Assembly (NCBI GenBank): GCA_965214435.1
Contig: OZ243960.1
Coordinates: 2,604,001-2,668,000 of the forward strand
DNA: 64,000 nucleotides
Reading direction: 5' to 3'
DNA from: Rubrobacter_A sp965214435
GTDB lineage: Bacteria; Actinomycetota; Rubrobacteria; Rubrobacterales; Rubrobacteraceae
The notes beneath the pieces are model-generated. The model was given only the letters and a program-made list of their open reading frames with translations. It was not told the DNA's origin and ran no database searches. The number at the start of each line of letters is the position of its first letter. The stretch's first letter is position 1. The translations under genes and the position numbers were made by a program. Below are positions 15,857 through 25,056 of the stretch, piece by piece.

Positions 15857-17197
15857 TTATGTATTAAACGGAACGCGGGGCATACGCTTTGGCTTGCCGT
15901 TTTTCCCGGTACCGCCCATCTGTTTCATCATCTTCTGCATCTCGCCGAACTGCTTGACGAGCTTTTGGACGTCCTGCGGCGTGGAGCCCGAGCCGCGAGC
16001 AATCCTACGCGCCCGGCTCGGGTTCTGCAACAGCTTCGGGTTGCGCCGCTCGTGAATGGTCATCGAGGTGATCATGGCTTCCACCCGCCCGAGCATCCGG
16101 TCGTCTATCTGCACGTCCTTTAGCTGCTTGCCAAGGCCCGGTATCATACCCATCAAGCTCGACAGCGGACCCATCTTCTTGATCATCTGCATCTGCTTCA
16201 AGAAGTCCTCGAAGGTGAACTTGCCGGCCATGAGCTTCTTGCTCTGCTCCTCGGCCTGCTCCTGGTCCATCTGCTCTTCAGCCTTCTCGATGAGCGTCAG
16301 AACGTCGCCCATGCCGAGTATCCTGCCGGCCATCCGGTCCGGGTAGAAGTAGTCGAACTCGCTCATCTTCTCGCCCTCGGAGGCGAACTTGACCGGTCGC
16401 CCCGTCTCCGAGACCACCGAGAGCGCCGCCCCGCCCCGGGCGTCGCCGTCGAGCTTGGTCAGCACCATCCCGTCAAAATCCGCGTTCTCCTGGAACGCTT
16501 TCGCGACATCTACCGCGTTCTGGCCCGTGACCACGTCGAGGACCAGCATCACCGAGTGCGGCTTTACAGCAGCCCGCACCCGCTTTAGCTCCTCCATCAT
16601 ATCCTCGTCGACAACCTGCCGGCCCGCCGTGTCCACGATAACGAAGTCGTAGCCGCCTCTGCGGGCGTCTTCTATGCCGCGGGCCGCTATGTCTTCGGGC
16701 GCGGGCTCCGTGCCTTCGGCGTAGACCGGGACTGAAAGCTCTTTGCCGAGCTGCTGTAGCTGGTCTATGGCCGCCGGCCGGTAGGTGTCGCAGGCGACCA
16801 TGTACGGGCTCTTGCCCTGCTTGCGGACAAAGAGTGAGAGCTTTCCGGCGGTGGTCGTCTTGCCGTGACCGTTGAGGCCCGCGAGCATCACGACCGTCGG
16901 CGGGCGCGAGGCGAAGGTCAGCTTGCTGGAGGAGCCGCCCATCAGGTTCGCGAGCTCCTCGTTCACTATCTTTACGACCTGCTGGCCGGGCGATAGAGCC
17001 TTCGAGACCTCGGCACCCGTTGCCCGCTCGCGGACGTTGCCCACGAACTGCTTTACGACGCCGTAGTTCACGTCGGCTTCCAGGAGGGCCATCCGGATCT
17101 CCCGGGTAACCTTCTTTACCTGGTCCTCGGTCAGGTTCCCGCTGCCGCGGACCCCGTCGAGGGCGGTGTTTAGTCGTTCTCCTAAAGTTTCAAACAT
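15857..17197 (-). CDS. ffh: Signal recognition particle protein Ffh
   Basis: Ffh binds signal peptides and 4.5S RNA and targets nascent membrane proteins with FtsY. 446 residues: N domain (MFETLGERLNTALDGVRG), G domain with GLNGHGKTTTAGKLS, DTYRPAAIDQL, IVDTAGRQ and TKLDGDARGGAAL, then the Met-rich M domain (KQMQMIKKMGPLSSLMGMIPG, FGEMQKMMKQMGGTG). An upstream TTG (17212) lies inside ftsY; ATG at 17197 follows GGAG and the ftsY stop directly, so I chose it. Confidence 0.95.
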   Translation of the reverse strand: MFETLGERLNTALDGVRGSGNLTEDQVKKVTREIRMALLEADVNYGVVKQFVGNVRERATGAEVSKALSPGQQVVKIVNEELANLMGGSSSKLTFASRPPTVVMLAGLNGHGKTTTAGKLSLFVRKQGKSPYMVACDTYRPAAIDQLQQLGKELSVPVYAEGTEPAPEDIAARGIEDARRGGYDFVIVDTAGRQVVDEDMMEELKRVRAAVKPHSVMLVLDVVTGQNAVDVAKAFQENADFDGMVLTKLDGDARGGAALSVVSETGRPVKFASEGEKMSEFDYFYPDRMAGRILGMGDVLTLIEKAEEQMDQEQAEEQSKKLMAGKFTFEDFLKQMQMIKKMGPLSSLMGMIPGLGKQLKDVQIDDRMLGRVEAMITSMTIHERRNPKLLQNPSRARRIARGSGSTPQDVQKLVKQFGEMQKMMKQMGGTGKNGKPKRMPRVPFNT

Positions 17198-17198
17198 G

Positions 17199-18572
17199 CT
17201 ACAAATCTCCAAACAGTGCTTCAGCGAACTCCCGGGCCTCGAACGGATGGAGGTCCCCGACTTTTTCGCCGACCGAGATCAACTTTATCGGCAGCCCGGT
17301 CTCGTTGGCTATCGCGAGTGCTATACCACCTTTGGCCGTACCATCCAGCTTGGTCAGTATAACCCCCGTTACACCCGCGACCTCCTGGAACATTTTCACC
17401 TGCCGCAACCCGTTCTGGCCCGTGGTCGCGTCAACCGTCATCAGTACCTCGTGCGGCGCGCCCGGTAGCTGCCGCTCTATAACCCGCCGGACTTTGGATA
17501 GCTCAGACATCAAGTTTACTTTGGTATGCAGCCGTCCGGCAGTATCTATGAGCAGGACGTCGGTATTCTCCCGCTTGGCCCGCTCGATAGACTCGTGGGC
17601 AACAGCCGCGGCATCTGCCCCGCGCTGGCGGGCGACGACCGGCGCGCCGACCGTATCACCCCAGCTCTGTAGCTGCTCGATGGCCGCCGCCCGGAAGGTG
17701 TCCCCGGCCGCGAACATCACCTCGCCCGGCAGAAACTTCGCCAGCTTGCCGATGGTCGTCGTCTTGCCGGTCCCGTTCACCCCGACCATGAGCAAGACGC
17801 TCGGCTCGTGCGAGATGTCCAGCTCGACCGGTCCTTCGAGCATCTTCGCTGTCTGCTCGACCAGTAGTTCCCGGAGTTCCTGGCCGCTGGTGATGTTGCG
17901 CTCCAGGGCTGCCTGCTCCAGTTCCCGGACCAGCTTCGCCGTGGTCGGGACCCCGACGTCCGAGGAGATCAGGATCTCCTCAACCCGCTCCCAGAACTCT
18001 TCGTCCTCGACGTCCCGGAACTCGGCGATCGCCGCGTTGAACTGCCCGGTCAACGACTCCCGGCTGCGGCGCAGACCCTTGCGCAACCGACCGAACCACC
18101 CGCCGGGCTGCGCCTCCGGGTCGTCTTCTACCGACTCGGGCTCCTCCGGCGCATAACCTTCGGAGATGGGTTCCGGAGCCTCCTCGTCCATCGCTTCGGG
18201 ACGGGCAACCGCCACGGGAGGTTCCTCGACTTCCACGTCCTCGGTGAGCGCCGCCTCGAGCTCCTCCCGCTCTTCGAGCTCTACTTCTTCAGCTTCGAAC
18301 TCTTCCTCAGCTTCTAGTCCTTCTTCAGCTTCTAGTCCTTCTTCAGCTTCGAGTTCTTCCTCGACCGGCGGCTCTTCCACCTCCACGGTCTCCGGTTCTG
18401 GGTAAGCTTCCGGGTCGGGAATGTCTTCTTGTTTGGCGACAGCTACGCCGCCTTCCCCGGTAGCCGGGGCCTCTTCCGAGGCTTCGGCTTCAGCCTGCGG
18501 GGCCTGCTCTTCGGATAGGGTTTCTTCTTTGTTCTTGGAACGCCTGAAAAAGTTTCGCCACGACCGTGCCAT
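17199..18572 (-). CDS. ftsY: Signal recognition particle receptor FtsY with acidic repeat region
   Basis: FtsY is the membrane-associated SRP receptor GTPase. The C-terminal NG domain has VGVNGTGKTTTIGKLA, DTFRAAAIEQLQSWG, LIDTAGRLHTKVNLM, TVDATTGQNG and TKLDGTAKGGIAL. The N-terminal third is a long, very acidic low-complexity A domain that includes a tandem repeat (EAEEGL units, see 18290-18361) and a basic start (WRNFFRRSKNKEE) suited to membrane contact. 457 residues. Lies between smc and ffh, a common order. Confidence 0.95.
   Translation of the reverse strand: MARSWRNFFRRSKNKEETLSEEQAPQAEAEASEEAPATGEGGVAVAKQEDIPDPEAYPEPETVEVEEPPVEEELEAEEGLEAEEGLEAEEEFEAEEVELEEREELEAALTEDVEVEEPPVAVARPEAMDEEAPEPISEGYAPEEPESVEDDPEAQPGGWFGRLRKGLRRSRESLTGQFNAAIAEFRDVEDEEFWERVEEILISSDVGVPTTAKLVRELEQAALERNITSGQELRELLVEQTAKMLEGPVELDISHEPSVLLMVGVNGTGKTTTIGKLAKFLPGEVMFAAGDTFRAAAIEQLQSWGDTVGAPVVARQRGADAAAVAHESIERAKRENTDVLLIDTAGRLHTKVNLMSELSKVRRVIERQLPGAPHEVLMTVDATTGQNGLRQVKMFQEVAGVTGVILTKLDGTAKGGIALAIANETGLPIKLISVGEKVGDLHPFEAREFAEALFGDL
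18290..18361 (-). repeat. Four 18-base tandem repeats inside ftsY
   Basis: Four consecutive 18-base units at 18290-18307, 18308-18325, 18326-18343 and 18344-18361. The middle two are identical (CAGCTTCTAGTCCTTCTT on the plus strand) and the outer two differ by a few bases. They encode acidic EAEE-type hexapeptides in the FtsY A domain. In-frame copy-number change would only alter the linker length. Confidence 0.85.
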
Positions 18573-18582
18573 AAACGGTACT

Positions 18583-21500
18583 TTAATCTCCTGCTAAACG
18601 TTTAGATACTACTGCTGTTGCTCCGGAGGCATCCTGGGTGACGCCGTAGAGCACGTCGGCCGCGGCCATGGTACGTTTCTGGTGGGTTACCAGCAGAAAT
18701 TGGCCGTTGGACCTATATGAGTCTACCACAGCGATAAACCGGGCCAGGTTAAGGTCGTCGAGCGCGGCCTCGGCTTCATCGAGGATACAGAAAGGCCGCG
18801 TCTCGCCTTCGAGGCGGCTCAGGATCACCCCGAACAGAAACGACAGCGCGAGCAGCGAACGCTCCCCACCAGAGAGCACGTTTAAGGGCCGCCACCCGCG
18901 CCGGCCGAGCCGCAGACCTATCTCCACGCCCTCTTCCGTGAGCGCGAGTTCCCCCGTCGCCCCTTCTAGCATCCGGGGTATGAGGCTCGCGAACGCCGCC
19001 CGGACCCGCCGGAAGGTCTCCCCGAAACTCTTTTCTATCTCGCGGTCGATGCCTGCTATGAGTCGGTCCAGCTCGGTGGCGGCTTCCTCGGCGTCGGCGC
19101 GTTGGGCGGTGACGAACTCGTAGCGTTCGCGCAGCTCGCCCTCCTGGGAGATAGCCAGCAGGTTTACGTCGCCAAAGCGGTGCAGTCTCTTGGCGAGCCG
19201 CCGGCGCTCGTCGTCGGAAGCTTCCGGGAAAGCTTCGGCTTCGGCGCGAGCCTCCACAAGGGTAGCGCCCCACTCGGAGGAGATCTCCTCCCGCGCCCGC
19301 CGGGCCGCCGCCTCCACCCGTTCTAGCTCGCCCCGCAAACCCATAGTCTCGGCTCTCGCGGCCACTAATTCCCCGGTCACCTCCGTCAGGCTTTCGGATA
19401 GCCGGGCCCGTTCCCCGGCCACCCGGCGATGCTCCTGGGTCTCTTCCCCACGCAAGCGGCGGAGGCTCTCCCGCCGCTCCCGTACCCCGGCGAGCAGCCG
19501 ATCGACCACCTCTATGGCACGGCGGGCCATCCGGCCATCGGATTCTCTGCCGGACGGATCATTCGGCACTTTTTCAAGGGCCTGTGAGAGATCCCTCCGT
19601 CGCCGGTAGCCGTCTTCGAGGGCTGATCGCAACTCTCTACGCCGACGGTCGGCCCGCCGGGACGCGGCATAAGCGGTCTCGGAGCCAGATTCCGCGACCG
19701 CGAGCTCTTGTTTGGTCCGCTCGTAAACCTCGCCGGCCTCGCGGAGGCTCTCCTCGGCGGTTGCGGCGTCTGCTCTCAGCCGTTCGGCGGTGTTGCGGCG
19801 TTCGATCTGCCGGTCCTTCTCCCGGCGCGCCTTCTCCAGCCGCCGGGTTGCCTCGGAAACGAGAGACCGCGAAGCCCGCGTCGCCCGGATGGAAAGGACC
19901 TCCGCGGCTTCCGCGCCGGTCTGCAAACTCTCCAGTCTGCCAGCCGCTTCTGAAAGCCGGGCGTCGAGACCTTCGAGCTGGCTGCCGGGACCGCCTACGA
20001 GAGCTTCCAACCGGGCGACCTCCGCAGAGAGCCGGGCTTCGCGGCCGAACTCCCCTTCTTCAGAGGGACGCGCTTCCCAGCTCGCGCTCGCGCGGGTGAT
20101 CCTGAACCCTTCCCGCGTGACCGCGACGTAGCCGTTGGAGACCGCGTCCCGCGGCTCCTCGACCACGTAGACGCCCCCCAGCAGACGCCGCAGGGGCTCG
20201 GCGTAACGACCGTCGGTTACCTCGACGCACTCGGCCAGCGGCCGCCCCGGAGCCGGGAGGTCTTCCCTAACTTCTGCGGCGTCCAGCCGGATCGCGACCC
20301 GCTCATTCTCCCGGAGCAGCGCAACCGCCCGGTCTACGTCTTCAGCCAGGACCCCACCGGCAAGCTCCCCGAGCGCCGCCTGCAAAGCCGCCTCGTAGCC
20401 CGGCCGGGCCCGGAGAACCTCGTAGAGCCGGGTGCCCGAAGTCTCATTGCGGCCGGCCGGCTGGAGAGACCGGACCCTGGCTTCCGCGCTCCCAACGAGC
20501 GCCGACAGACTTCCCCGCCGCTTGTTAAGCCCCGCGTACCGACCGTCGATCCGGCGTCGCCACCCGCCGAGGTCCCCGGCCAGTCTCTGAACCTCTTTGC
20601 GGTAGTCGGTCCCAGAAAACTCGTCGAGCTTCGCGACCAGCGCCGAGAGCCGCTCCAGCTCGTCACCGTCGGGTAACCCCGGATCCGGTGACGGCTCTTG
20701 GGCGTTGCGCCGCCGCAGAGCTTCCACGTCTTTGGACAACCGGGCGAGGCGGCTTTCAGCCGCGGCGTACTCGGACCGCAACCTCGAAACCGCTTTTTCC
20801 TTCTCGTTGAGTTCGCCCTGCCTTCTCGAATGCTCCGTTTCGGCGACCCGGGATTCTACCTCCAGCCGGGAGACCATCCGCCCGGTCTTTCCGAGTTCTT
20901 CTTTTAGCCGCCCGGTAAGCCGGCGGTTCTCGTCCTCCCGGCTCCTCCGGCTCTCGACCTTTAGTAGAACCCGCTCGGTGCGCAGAGACGCCGCCTGCAA
21001 CCTCTCCGCGCTTCCCTCCAGCCCTTCGAGCAGCCGTTCGAGTTCTGTCAGGCGCTTTTCGAGCCCCTCGGACTCCGACGCGAGAGAGGTTTGTCGTTCG
21101 CGCAGTGCCGATTCGCGGGCCGTCAGGTCCGCAACGCGGGCCTCCAACGCTTCCAACCGCTTGCGGCGGCCGTCGAGTCCGCGGGTCGCGAGCCGGTAGA
21201 GGTGGGCGAGGGATAGTTTGCGGTAGCGGGATTCTAGTTCGCGGTACTCCCGGGCGGCGCGGGCCTCGACCTCTATGCGGGCGAGTTGGGCGGAGAGCTC
21301 GGCTTCTAGCTGACGGCTGTTCTGGAGACCGGCGTCGGCTTTTTCGAGGCGGCGGCTGGCGGAGAGGCGGCGGCGACGGAAGACCCCGAGTCCGGCGGCT
21401 TCTTCGAGCGCCTGGCGGCAGGCGGCGGCACCCCCGGAGACTATCGCGTCTACCGCTCCCTGACGGAGGATGCTGTGGCGGCCGATACCGGCCTCACCCG

Positions 21501-21888
21501 CCACGGCTCGCACGTCGGCCAGGCGCGAGCGGGAACCGTTGATCCGGTACTCCGAATCTCCGTCGCGGGAGATGCGGCGGGTGATGGACACTTCCTCGTA
21601 CGGCAGGGAGATACTCCCGGAAGCGTTATCCAGCACCAGGCTCACCTCGGCTGCCCGCGCGCCCGCCAGCGTCTCGGAGCCCGAGAAGATCACATCCCCC
21701 ATCACCCCGGCCCGGAGCGTGGCCGGCCGCTGCTCCCCGAGCGCGAACAACACCGCGTCCGTTACGTTGCTTTTCCCCGAGCCGTTAGGACCGACTATCG
21801 CCGTTACCCCGTCTTCGAGCGGCATCCGGACCGGACGGGCAAAGGTCTTGAAGCCTTTTATGTAAACCGCCGTCAGCACTGGAGGCAT
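18583..21888 (-). CDS. smc: Chromosome segregation ATPase SMC
   Basis: SMC forms the condensin-like complex that organises and segregates the chromosome. The 1101-residue product has Walker A GPNGSGKSNVTDAVLFALGE near residue 33, long coiled coils, a hinge near the middle (ARPGYEAALQAALGELAGGV), the ABC signature LSGGERSLLALSFLFGV and Walker B FCILDEAEAALDD. The Walker B stretch reads EAEAALDD where most SMCs have EVDAALDD. Somewhat shorter than the typical 1170-1190 residues, consistent with shorter coils. Followed by ftsY and preceded by rnc. Confidence 0.95.
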   Translation of the reverse strand: MPPVLTAVYIKGFKTFARPVRMPLEDGVTAIVGPNGSGKSNVTDAVLFALGEQRPATLRAGVMGDVIFSGSETLAGARAAEVSLVLDNASGSISLPYEEVSITRRISRDGDSEYRINGSRSRLADVRAVAGEAGIGRHSILRQGAVDAIVSGGAAACRQALEEAAGLGVFRRRRLSASRRLEKADAGLQNSRQLEAELSAQLARIEVEARAAREYRELESRYRKLSLAHLYRLATRGLDGRRKRLEALEARVADLTARESALRERQTSLASESEGLEKRLTELERLLEGLEGSAERLQAASLRTERVLLKVESRRSREDENRRLTGRLKEELGKTGRMVSRLEVESRVAETEHSRRQGELNEKEKAVSRLRSEYAAAESRLARLSKDVEALRRRNAQEPSPDPGLPDGDELERLSALVAKLDEFSGTDYRKEVQRLAGDLGGWRRRIDGRYAGLNKRRGSLSALVGSAEARVRSLQPAGRNETSGTRLYEVLRARPGYEAALQAALGELAGGVLAEDVDRAVALLRENERVAIRLDAAEVREDLPAPGRPLAECVEVTDGRYAEPLRRLLGGVYVVEEPRDAVSNGYVAVTREGFRITRASASWEARPSEEGEFGREARLSAEVARLEALVGGPGSQLEGLDARLSEAAGRLESLQTGAEAAEVLSIRATRASRSLVSEATRRLEKARREKDRQIERRNTAERLRADAATAEESLREAGEVYERTKQELAVAESGSETAYAASRRADRRRRELRSALEDGYRRRRDLSQALEKVPNDPSGRESDGRMARRAIEVVDRLLAGVRERRESLRRLRGEETQEHRRVAGERARLSESLTEVTGELVAARAETMGLRGELERVEAAARRAREEISSEWGATLVEARAEAEAFPEASDDERRRLAKRLHRFGDVNLLAISQEGELRERYEFVTAQRADAEEAATELDRLIAGIDREIEKSFGETFRRVRAAFASLIPRMLEGATGELALTEEGVEIGLRLGRRGWRPLNVLSGGERSLLALSFLFGVILSRLEGETRPFCILDEAEAALDDLNLARFIAVVDSYRSNGQFLLVTHQKRTMAAADVLYGVTQDASGATAVVSKRLAGD

Positions 21889-21963
21889 TTTAGCGGTCTA
21901 TCCTCTAGCATTCAGCTATTCAGCTTTTAACAGCGGGACAGGATGTAGTTAACGCCCGGCGAA

Positions 21964-21983
21964 CGCCTGGCGGGCGCCAGGCG
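21964..21983. repeat. Perfect inverted repeat between rnc and smc
   Basis: CGCCTGGCG (21964-21972) and CGCCAGGCG (21975-21983) are exact reverse complements separated by GG. No T-tract follows on either strand, so it is not a clear intrinsic terminator. It may be an mRNA processing or stability element in the rnc-smc intergenic region, or a protein site. The rest of the 110-base gap also has a tandem AGCTGAAT (minus strand). Confidence 0.6.
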
Positions 21984-21998
21984 CTGCGGTCAGAGGCT

Positions 21999-22658
21999 CT
22001 AAGCGCCCAGGTGGACTTCTACGGGAGAAGGGGCTACCGGGCGGAGGCCGAGTATCTCCAGGGCGGCCCGGGCGGCGGCCTGCTCGCTCTCCTTTATGGA
22101 GTGTCCTTCGCCGGAGCCTACCTCCCGGCCCTCGACGGAGACCTCGGATACAAAGCTCGGCCGGTGCGGCGGCCCTTTCTTCGAGCTGACCCGGTAGGTC
22201 GGCCGGAGGCCGTCGGCCTGCAACGATTCCTGGAGGAGCGTCTTCCAGTCCCGAAGCTCGTCGGTATCGACTTCGGCGGGGTTAAAAAGCTCGGCTATCG
22301 TCCGGTGTACAAGGTCCCGGTCAATAAGATACGCCGCCCCGATAATGGCTTCTACGGTGTCGGCGATCACCGAGTCGTTTATCACGGAACTCTCGATAAT
22401 TTCTTCCAACCCTTCGCCGCGCCCAACGGCCGCCAGAAAAGACTTGCGCACCAGGTGAGCCCGGATGCGGGTGAGGTCACCTTCCAGAAGCTCCGGATAG
22501 CTGTGAAAGACCATCTCGGCTACCCGGCTGTTGAGTACAGAGTCACCGAGGAACTCCAAACGGCCGTTGGACTCGTAAGGGTCCGCGATGCTCGGGTGGG
22601 CGAGCGACTTCCGCCTCAGCGGCTCCGGCAGTATGTCGATTAGCTCCTTTATTGACAT
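21999..22658 (-). CDS. rnc: Ribonuclease III
   Basis: RNase III cuts double-stranded RNA in rRNA processing and mRNA decay. The 219 residues have the catalytic signature NGRLEFLGDSVLN, the second acidic motif in ADTVEAIIGAAYL and the C-terminal dsRNA-binding domain (DWKTLLQESLQADGLRPTYR, GEGHSIKESEQAAARAALEI). It lies seven bases after the fabF stop and upstream of smc, the usual order. Confidence 0.95.
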   Translation of the reverse strand: MSIKELIDILPEPLRRKSLAHPSIADPYESNGRLEFLGDSVLNSRVAEMVFHSYPELLEGDLTRIRAHLVRKSFLAAVGRGEGLEEIIESSVINDSVIADTVEAIIGAAYLIDRDLVHRTIAELFNPAEVDTDELRDWKTLLQESLQADGLRPTYRVSSKKGPPHRPSFVSEVSVEGREVGSGEGHSIKESEQAAARAALEILGLRPVAPSPVEVHLGA

Positions 22659-22665
22659 TTGGCGT

Positions 22666-23940
22666 CTATTCTACACCGGTAAATACGACCACGACGTTAT
22701 GCCCGCCGAAGCCCATGGAGTTCGAGACGGCGGCTTTCAGGTCCGGGGCCTCGACCGGTCCGTCCTTTGCGTAGTTCAGCGGTTCGCAGTCTTCGGCGAG
22801 ATCTTCGAGGTTTATCGTCGGTGGTATCACCCCGTTTTTGAGGGCGAGGGCGCACATGATCCCCTCCGTCGCCCCGACCGCGCCGAAAGAGTGCCCGGTC
22901 ATCGACTTGGTAGCCGAGACCACCGCGTGCGGCATGACCCTGGATATGGCCTTGGTCTCCGGGCCGTCGCCGGTCGGGGTGGAGGTGGCGTGGGCGTTCA
23001 CGTGTCCGACGTCCTCCGCGGCTACACCCGAGTCTTCGAGCGCCAGGCGCATTGCCCGCTCCACGCCGCGGCCTTCGGCGTCGGGGGCGGTAACGTGGTA
23101 GGCGTCGGTCGAGCGTCCGTACCCGGAGACGGCGGCTAACGGCTCGGCCCCCCGCCGCTCGGCGTGCTCGGGGCTTTCGAGGACAACAGCACCGGCGCCC
23201 TCGCTCATTACAAACCCGTCTCGGCCTTTATCGAACGGGCGGCTCGCCCGGTGAGGCTCGTCGTTGCGCCTACTGATGGCCCGGATCGCGCAGAACCCGG
23301 CCATGGAGAGGGGTGTTATCGGAGCTTCGGCGGAACCGGCGATCACCACGTCCGCGTCTCCCCGACGGATCAACTCCAGCCCCTCGGCTATCGCCTCCCC
23401 GCCAGTGGCGCACGCCAGGACCGGGCATTGGGTCGGCCCCGTCGCCCCGAGTGCTATGGCGAGCTGGCCGGCGGCCATGTTCGGGACCATCATCGTGATC
23501 AGGAACGGGCTGACCCTTCCCGCACCCCGCTCGTTCAGGACCTTGTACTCCCGCTCCCAGGTCGAGAGCCCGCCGATGCCGCTGCCCATGACGATCGCGA
23601 CCCTCTCGGGCGTTTCGCGCAGGGCGTCGGTGATACCGGCGTCCTCGGCGGCCTGGATGCCCGCGGCAACACCGAACTGGGTAAAGCGGTCCATCCGGCG
23701 GGCGTCCTTCTTTTTCATGAAGTCCACCGGGTCAAAGTCGCTGCACTCCCCGGCGATATGGGAGGGGAACGGCGAGGGGTCGAAGAGCGTTATCTCTCCG
23801 GCTCCGCTCTTGCCGTGCAGGGCAGCGTCCCAGAAGCTTTCCGTGCCGGTACCGATGGGCGTTACGGCTCCCGAGCCGGTTATAAAGGCGTGGCCTCTGC
23901 CTTGGCCCCGGCCCCCGCCGGGCGTCTCCCCGTCCGTCAC
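22666..23940 (-). CDS. fabF: 3-oxoacyl-ACP synthase II FabF
   Basis: KAS II elongates acyl-ACP with malonyl-ACP. The thiolase-fold product (424 residues) has the catalytic triad: Cys in CPVLACATGGEAI, His in VNAHATSTPTGDGPETKAI and His in KSMTGHSFGAVGATEGI, and the C-terminal SMGFGGHNVVVVF. Several residues (MTDGETPGGGRGQGRGHA) precede the usual start. The GTG start overlaps the acpP stop by four bases (GTGA), coupling ACP and KAS II translation. Confidence 0.94.
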   Translation of the reverse strand: MTDGETPGGGRGQGRGHAFITGSGAVTPIGTGTESFWDAALHGKSGAGEITLFDPSPFPSHIAGECSDFDPVDFMKKKDARRMDRFTQFGVAAGIQAAEDAGITDALRETPERVAIVMGSGIGGLSTWEREYKVLNERGAGRVSPFLITMMVPNMAAGQLAIALGATGPTQCPVLACATGGEAIAEGLELIRRGDADVVIAGSAEAPITPLSMAGFCAIRAISRRNDEPHRASRPFDKGRDGFVMSEGAGAVVLESPEHAERRGAEPLAAVSGYGRSTDAYHVTAPDAEGRGVERAMRLALEDSGVAAEDVGHVNAHATSTPTGDGPETKAISRVMPHAVVSATKSMTGHSFGAVGATEGIMCALALKNGVIPPTINLEDLAEDCEPLNYAKDGPVEAPDLKAAVSNSMGFGGHNVVVVFTGVE

Positions 23941-24182
23941 GCCGCCTGGTGCTCCGCTACGTAGTCGACCGCTTCCTCGACCGTGGTGATCTTCTCGGCC
24001 TCTTCGTCGGGAATCTCCATCCCGAACTGCTCCTCAAGCTCCATGATGAGCTCCACGAGGTCCAGCGAGTCGGCTTCGAGGTCTTCCCGGAAGGAGGACT
24101 CCGGCGCCACGTCAACCTCTTCAACCCCGAGCCGGTCGGCGGTGATCTCCCGTATCTTCTCCAGTATCTCTTCCCGTCCCAT
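23937..24182 (-). CDS. acpP: Acyl carrier protein
   Basis: ACP carries growing acyl chains on a phosphopantetheine arm. The 81-residue acidic protein has the attachment serine in EADSLDLVELIMELEEQF and the recognition helix that follows. ATG at 24182 is preceded by AGGAGAAGTGAG. It is followed in overlap by fabF. Confidence 0.95.
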   Translation of the reverse strand: MGREEILEKIREITADRLGVEEVDVAPESSFREDLEADSLDLVELIMELEEQFGMEIPDEEAEKITTVEEAVDYVAEHQAA

Positions 24183-24304
24183 CTCACTTCTCCTTGTACG
24201 CTATTAGTACTACTACCGTCTCTCTACAAACCACCCGGCGAGCCATCGTGGACCGCCAGCATGAGCTAGCGGGAGCTAGCGCGTAGTGTAACCATAACTC
24301 CCCA

Positions 24305-25051
24305 CTATTGCATAACCATCCCGCCGTCCACGGCGATGGTCTGTCCGGTTATATAACCCGCCTCCTCGCTCGCGAGAAACGCCACGGCGGCGGCGATCTC
24401 TTCTGGCTCCCCAAACCGTCCGGCGGGGACCTGCTCCCTTATTCTTCCTTTTACCGATTCATCCAGCTTTCCGGTCAACTCCGTCTCGACGTAACCGGGT
24501 GCCAGAGCGTTTACCGTAATGCCCCGGTTTGCGACCTCCCGGGCCGTACTCTTCGTCAGCCCGAGCAGACCGGCTTTCGAGGCCGCGTAGTTCGCCTGCC
24601 CGGCATTACCCGACAACCCGACGACCGAGCTTATGTTGAGTATCCTTCCCCACCGCGCCCGGACCATCGCCCGGAGTACCGCCCGGGTACACAGGTACGC
24701 GCCCTTGAGGTTGGTCGCCAGCACCTCGTCGAACTCGGCTTCTTTCATCCGGAGCAGGAGGTTATCCCGGGTGGTACCGGCGTTGTTCACCAGTATCTCG
24801 ACCGGCCCGAACGTCTCGTTTACGGCTTTTACCAGCGCGTCCACGTCTTCGGAAAGAGACACGTCCCCCTTGAAAAGCGCGCACTCGCCGCCGGACTCTT
24901 TGATCCGCCCCGCCGTCTCTTCGGCCGCCGCGTCGTTCGCGCGGTAGGAGACCGCGACCTTCGCACCGTTTTGGGCCAGCCGCAGAGCTATCGACCGGCC
25001 GATACCCCGTCCGCCGCCGGTTACCAGCACTACCCGTCCGTCCAAGCTCAA
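24305..25051 (-). CDS. fabG: 3-oxoacyl-ACP reductase FabG
   Basis: FabG reduces 3-oxoacyl-ACP with NADPH. Classical SDR: VVLVTGGGRGIGRSIALRLA, NNAGTTRDNLLLRMKEAEFD, ISSVVGLSGNAGQANYAASK with catalytic Ser/Tyr/Lys, and APGYVETELTG. The frame is open further upstream into fabZ, but TTG at 25051-25049 follows AGAAAGG just after the fabZ stop and gives 248 residues, the normal FabG length. About 120 bases separate it from acpP. Confidence 0.95.
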   Translation of the reverse strand: MSLDGRVVLVTGGGRGIGRSIALRLAQNGAKVAVSYRANDAAAEETAGRIKESGGECALFKGDVSLSEDVDALVKAVNETFGPVEILVNNAGTTRDNLLLRMKEAEFDEVLATNLKGAYLCTRAVLRAMVRARWGRILNISSVVGLSGNAGQANYAASKAGLLGLTKSTAREVANRGITVNALAPGYVETELTGKLDESVKGRIREQVPAGRFGEPEEIAAAVAFLASEEAGYITGQTIAVDGGMVMQ

Positions 25052-25056
25052 CCTTT

